This document shows, piece after piece, positions 62,387-64,000 of a stretch of 64,000 nt of DNA (position 1 is the first letter of the stretch; each line of letters begins with the position of its first letter). The translations under genes and the position numbers were made by a program. The DNA is from M3007 sp037445225 (GTDB lineage Bacteria > Bacteroidota > Bacteroidia > Chitinophagales > Saprospiraceae). The notes under the pieces are model-generated. The model worked only from the letters and a program-made list of their open reading frames with translations. It did not search any database and had not been told where the DNA came from. The stretch lies in contig JBBIKW010000003.1 in the NCBI GenBank assembly GCA_037445225.1, positions 1 to 64,000 on the forward strand, read 5' to 3'.

Positions 62387-62803
62387 GACGCCAAATTTCG
62401 TTTCCTCATATGTGAAGAAATTGGCGGGAGGTGCAGGCGATTAAACAACAATTCTCATCGGGAATTCAGAAGACTTTGAAAGTTGGCACGATTGTTGGTA
62501 AGGAGCATGCAATGATTCTTTGTTCCTCACCTCGCTCGTTGTGCCGAGTCATCCTATCTTCCTCTCATCTATACAGAGAACCCCATTTGTCTTAGCGCCT
62601 CAACGGCCTAGTTCCGATTTACTGGGTCGGCGAAGGCGGGATAAGAACGCATTTCAGAATCCGTCTTGGAGGGGGGAATTTCGCCTACATTCGGCAGGAA
62701 GGAGAGTATTGCTTGAATTCGCATCGCTAAATTCGGATAAAATATAAACATATCAAGCGCATTCGACAAAGGCCCTTGAAACAGCACTAAATAACAATAT
62801 CAG
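62387..62803. other. Intergenic region with a sigma-54-like site
   Basis: 417 bases between divergent genes and no credible gene. TTGGCACG-N4-TTGGT at 62483-62499 resembles the sigma-54 -24/-12 pattern (TTGGCACG-N4-TTGCW) with one mismatch, about 305 bases upstream of the NUDIX gene. The last 60 bases before the NUDIX start are A/T rich. Confidence 0.4.
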
Positions 62804-63370
62804 ATGTCCGAACTTACCGTAAATCCTTGGCAGACAAGATCGATACGTCAGGTATACGACAACCCTTGGATCGCAGTGACCCACCGCGAGGTGATCACTC
62901 CGAGAGGACATGCGGGGGTCTACGGAGTAGTACATTTTAAGCACCTTGCTGTAGGTGTTGTTCCTGTAGATGGTCAAGGATATACGTGGCTGGTAGGGCA
63001 GTATCGATACCCCCTCGACCAATATAGCTGGGAGATACCGGAAGGTGGATGCCCTGCCCATGAGTCGCCTTTGGCCACGGCCCAGCGCGAATTGATGGAG
63101 GAAACCGGTATTCAGGCCGCTCGGTGGACGAAGCTATTGGAACTCCACCTGTCCAATAGCGTAACGGACGAGCGGGCCATCGCCTTTTTGGCCCAAGATT
63201 TGACTTTAGGAAAAGCACAGCCCGAGCATACCGAGCAGCTTCGGGTGTGTCGACTCCCTCTGGCTGAAGCCGTGTGCATGGCCCGCGATGGTAGCATTAC
63301 CGATGCCCTCTCCGTAGCAGCCCTTCTAATGATAAATGAATGGATCAAAAGCGGAAAGTGGAGTATTTAG
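62804..63370 (+). CDS. NUDIX hydrolase (ADP-ribose pyrophosphatase-like)
   Basis: 188 residues. The full NUDIX box lies at residues 81-103 (GGCPAHESPL...RELMEETGI, with Gly81, Glu87, Arg95-Glu96 and Glu99-Glu100). The preceding strand (YTWLVGQYRYPLDQYSWEIPEG, with the QYRYP and WEIPEG parts) is typical of ADP-ribose/NDP-sugar pyrophosphatases, which cleave nucleoside diphosphates linked to other groups. It is cytoplasmic and probably a housekeeping or repair enzyme. It stands as a single gene on this strand. Confidence 0.88.
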   Translation: MSELTVNPWQTRSIRQVYDNPWIAVTHREVITPRGHAGVYGVVHFKHLAVGVVPVDGQGYTWLVGQYRYPLDQYSWEIPEGGCPAHESPLATAQRELMEETGIQAARWTKLLELHLSNSVTDERAIAFLAQDLTLGKAQPEHTEQLRVCRLPLAEAVCMARDGSITDALSVAALLMINEWIKSGKWSI

Positions 63371-63474
63371 CGAGTTTTAAATGCCTCATCATAACTAACT
63401 CATTTTCAATGCACACCTTGTTAATGTTTTTCAAATTCAGAATAAAAACAAAAATTAACGCGTTTTAACAACAG

Positions 63475-63482
63475 TACATTTG
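63475..63482 (+). promoter_or_regulatory. Candidate -7 promoter element for the right-edge gene
   Basis: TACATTTG matches TAnnTTTG, 65 bases before the earliest in-frame ATG at 63548. Confidence 0.42.
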
Positions 63483-63547
63483 CTCTCTCTTTTTATCAGA
63501 AAATATGGTTGCAAAGAGGTTGTACCGCGGATTTACTTCTCAAAAAA

Positions 63548-64000
63548 ATGCTGCAGATGTCAAGACCGCGGTTAGTCGCTCAGCAAAAACCCAAAACTCG
63601 GTTTGCTTCTATGCTTAGAAAGATATTGTTCTTTTCCCTACTAGCTGCTGCTCCGGTATTGCTGATGTTGGATTGGGGAAGTAAGTCGGTGGCTCCCACC
63701 TCAGCTGCTAAGGCCAGCATCGTTGCGTCAGAAAGTTTCACTTCGGAAGCCTTGGCCCGCATCGCCATGATGGCGCCTCCTGCGCGCACCAAACCGCTCA
63801 TCCTTCGCCGTCAGGTTAACCCCTACGTTCTCTCTCACGCGACACCCGATACCTTGCCCTATTTGCCTTACGACGCCGACATGCTCCAGGCTTTGTACGA
63901 GCAAATGAATTACTTGAAGCGCCCCGATGTAAAGGAATATCCGGTAAAAGGCATCAGCAAGGCGGAGATGCAGCGCACGTTGGAACTGCTGCAAGCTTGC
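63548..64000 (+). CDS. Secreted protein, possibly MltA-type lytic transglycosylase, 5' part (runs off right edge)
   Basis: The frame is open from ATGs at 63548, 63557 and 63611 to the end of the window, so only the first ~150 codons are seen. A basic stretch is followed by a hydrophobic segment (ILFFSLLAAAPVLLML), indicating export. The region LPYDADMLQALYEQMNYL followed by KEYPVKGISKAEMQRTLELL resembles the N-terminal segment of MltA-like murein lytic transglycosylases, which cut peptidoglycan glycan strands; the catalytic part would be beyond the edge. Start choice is uncertain; 63611 gives the most compact signal peptide. Confidence 0.6.
   Translation, partial: MLQMSRPRLVAQQKPKTRFASMLRKILFFSLLAAAPVLLMLDWGSKSVAPTSAAKASIVASESFTSEALARIAMMAPPARTKPLILRRQVNPYVLSHATPDTLPYLPYDADMLQALYEQMNYLKRPDVKEYPVKGISKAEMQRTLELLQAC

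Noticed and set aside
1..64000. tRNA, rRNA, CRISPR, insertion sequences and phage genes
   Set aside because: No cloverleaf with the GTTCRA arm, no rRNA stretches, no short direct repeats with spacers and no transposase or integrase-like reading frame were noticed in the read-through.

Overview
The window looks like a piece of a chromosome from a Bacteroidota bacterium with moderately high GC, probably of the Saprospiria/Chitinophagia side. Four things point there. Two or three proteins carry type IX secretion (T9SS) C-terminal sorting tails. There are HYR and DUF4397 adhesin-like giants of the kind common in Saprospiraceae. Several genes are preceded by the Bacteroidota promoter -7 element TAnnTTTG. 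The leucyl-tRNA synthetase has the Bacteroidota-type 'GNAQVN...SAEEW' insertion. No rRNA, tRNA, CRISPR array, insertion sequence, phage or integrase gene was seen; this is mostly core chromosome with a few surface-protein genes.

Layout. 1-3240 (-): the N-terminal 918 codons of a giant secreted HYR-type protein running off the left edge, preceded by a small secreted protein. 3799-7263 (+): an ASPIC/UnbV (CRTAC1-like) FG-GAP lipoprotein. 7313-15503 (-): a long co-directional block that reads in transcription order mreB, mreC, mreD, mrdA (PBP2), MOSC protein, Tat-exported DUF1501 protein, galK. 15615-22596: an M16 peptidase homologue lacking its zinc site (-), dnaN (+), leuS with an unusual extra domain (+), and ACMSD of the kynurenine pathway (-). 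22724-26908: dnaK (-), a candidate non-coding RNA divergent from it (+), a radical SAM protein and cmk (-). 27096-29496 (+): a PKD-like membrane protein, an ATP-grasp protein and a secreted unknown. 29578-35718 (-): a TrpB2-type gene with an in-frame stop near its start, a GNAT, the three-subunit proton-translocating transhydrogenase pntA1-pntA2-pntB, a membrane protein and an EGF-like lipoprotein. 35923-41047 (+): a polysaccharide deacetylase and a 1170-residue DUF4397 repeat protein with a T9SS tail. 41407-49427: PpiD-type foldase (-), a glycosyltransferase fusion, topoisomerase IV subunit A and a RidA/2-aminomuconate deaminase-like protein (+). 49435-56210: TPR protein, sugar MFS transporter, sugar nucleotidyltransferase, a signal-less HtrA protease and a di-haem peroxidase. 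56420-64000: AbgT transporter, polA, an esterase-fold protein lacking its nucleophile, a NUDIX hydrolase and the start of a probable MltA-type lytic transglycosylase.

How the genes fit together. The mre/mrd block builds the rod-shape elongation machinery. dnaN, polA and the topoisomerase subunit serve replication. galK, the hexose MFS transporter and the nucleotidyltransferase could form a dispersed galactose/hexose route. ACMSD and the RidA-like protein are both consistent with tryptophan degradation through 2-aminomuconate. The most interesting signals are: the extra PD-(D/E)xK-like domain inside LeuRS; the nonsense codon in trpB2; a promoter-terminator pair enclosing a structured transcript of about 255 nt without a credible gene; two enzyme-fold proteins that have lost catalytic residues (M16 and esterase); and a HYR domain split by a duplicated ~180-residue module. 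All calls come from reading the sequence; no database search was run.
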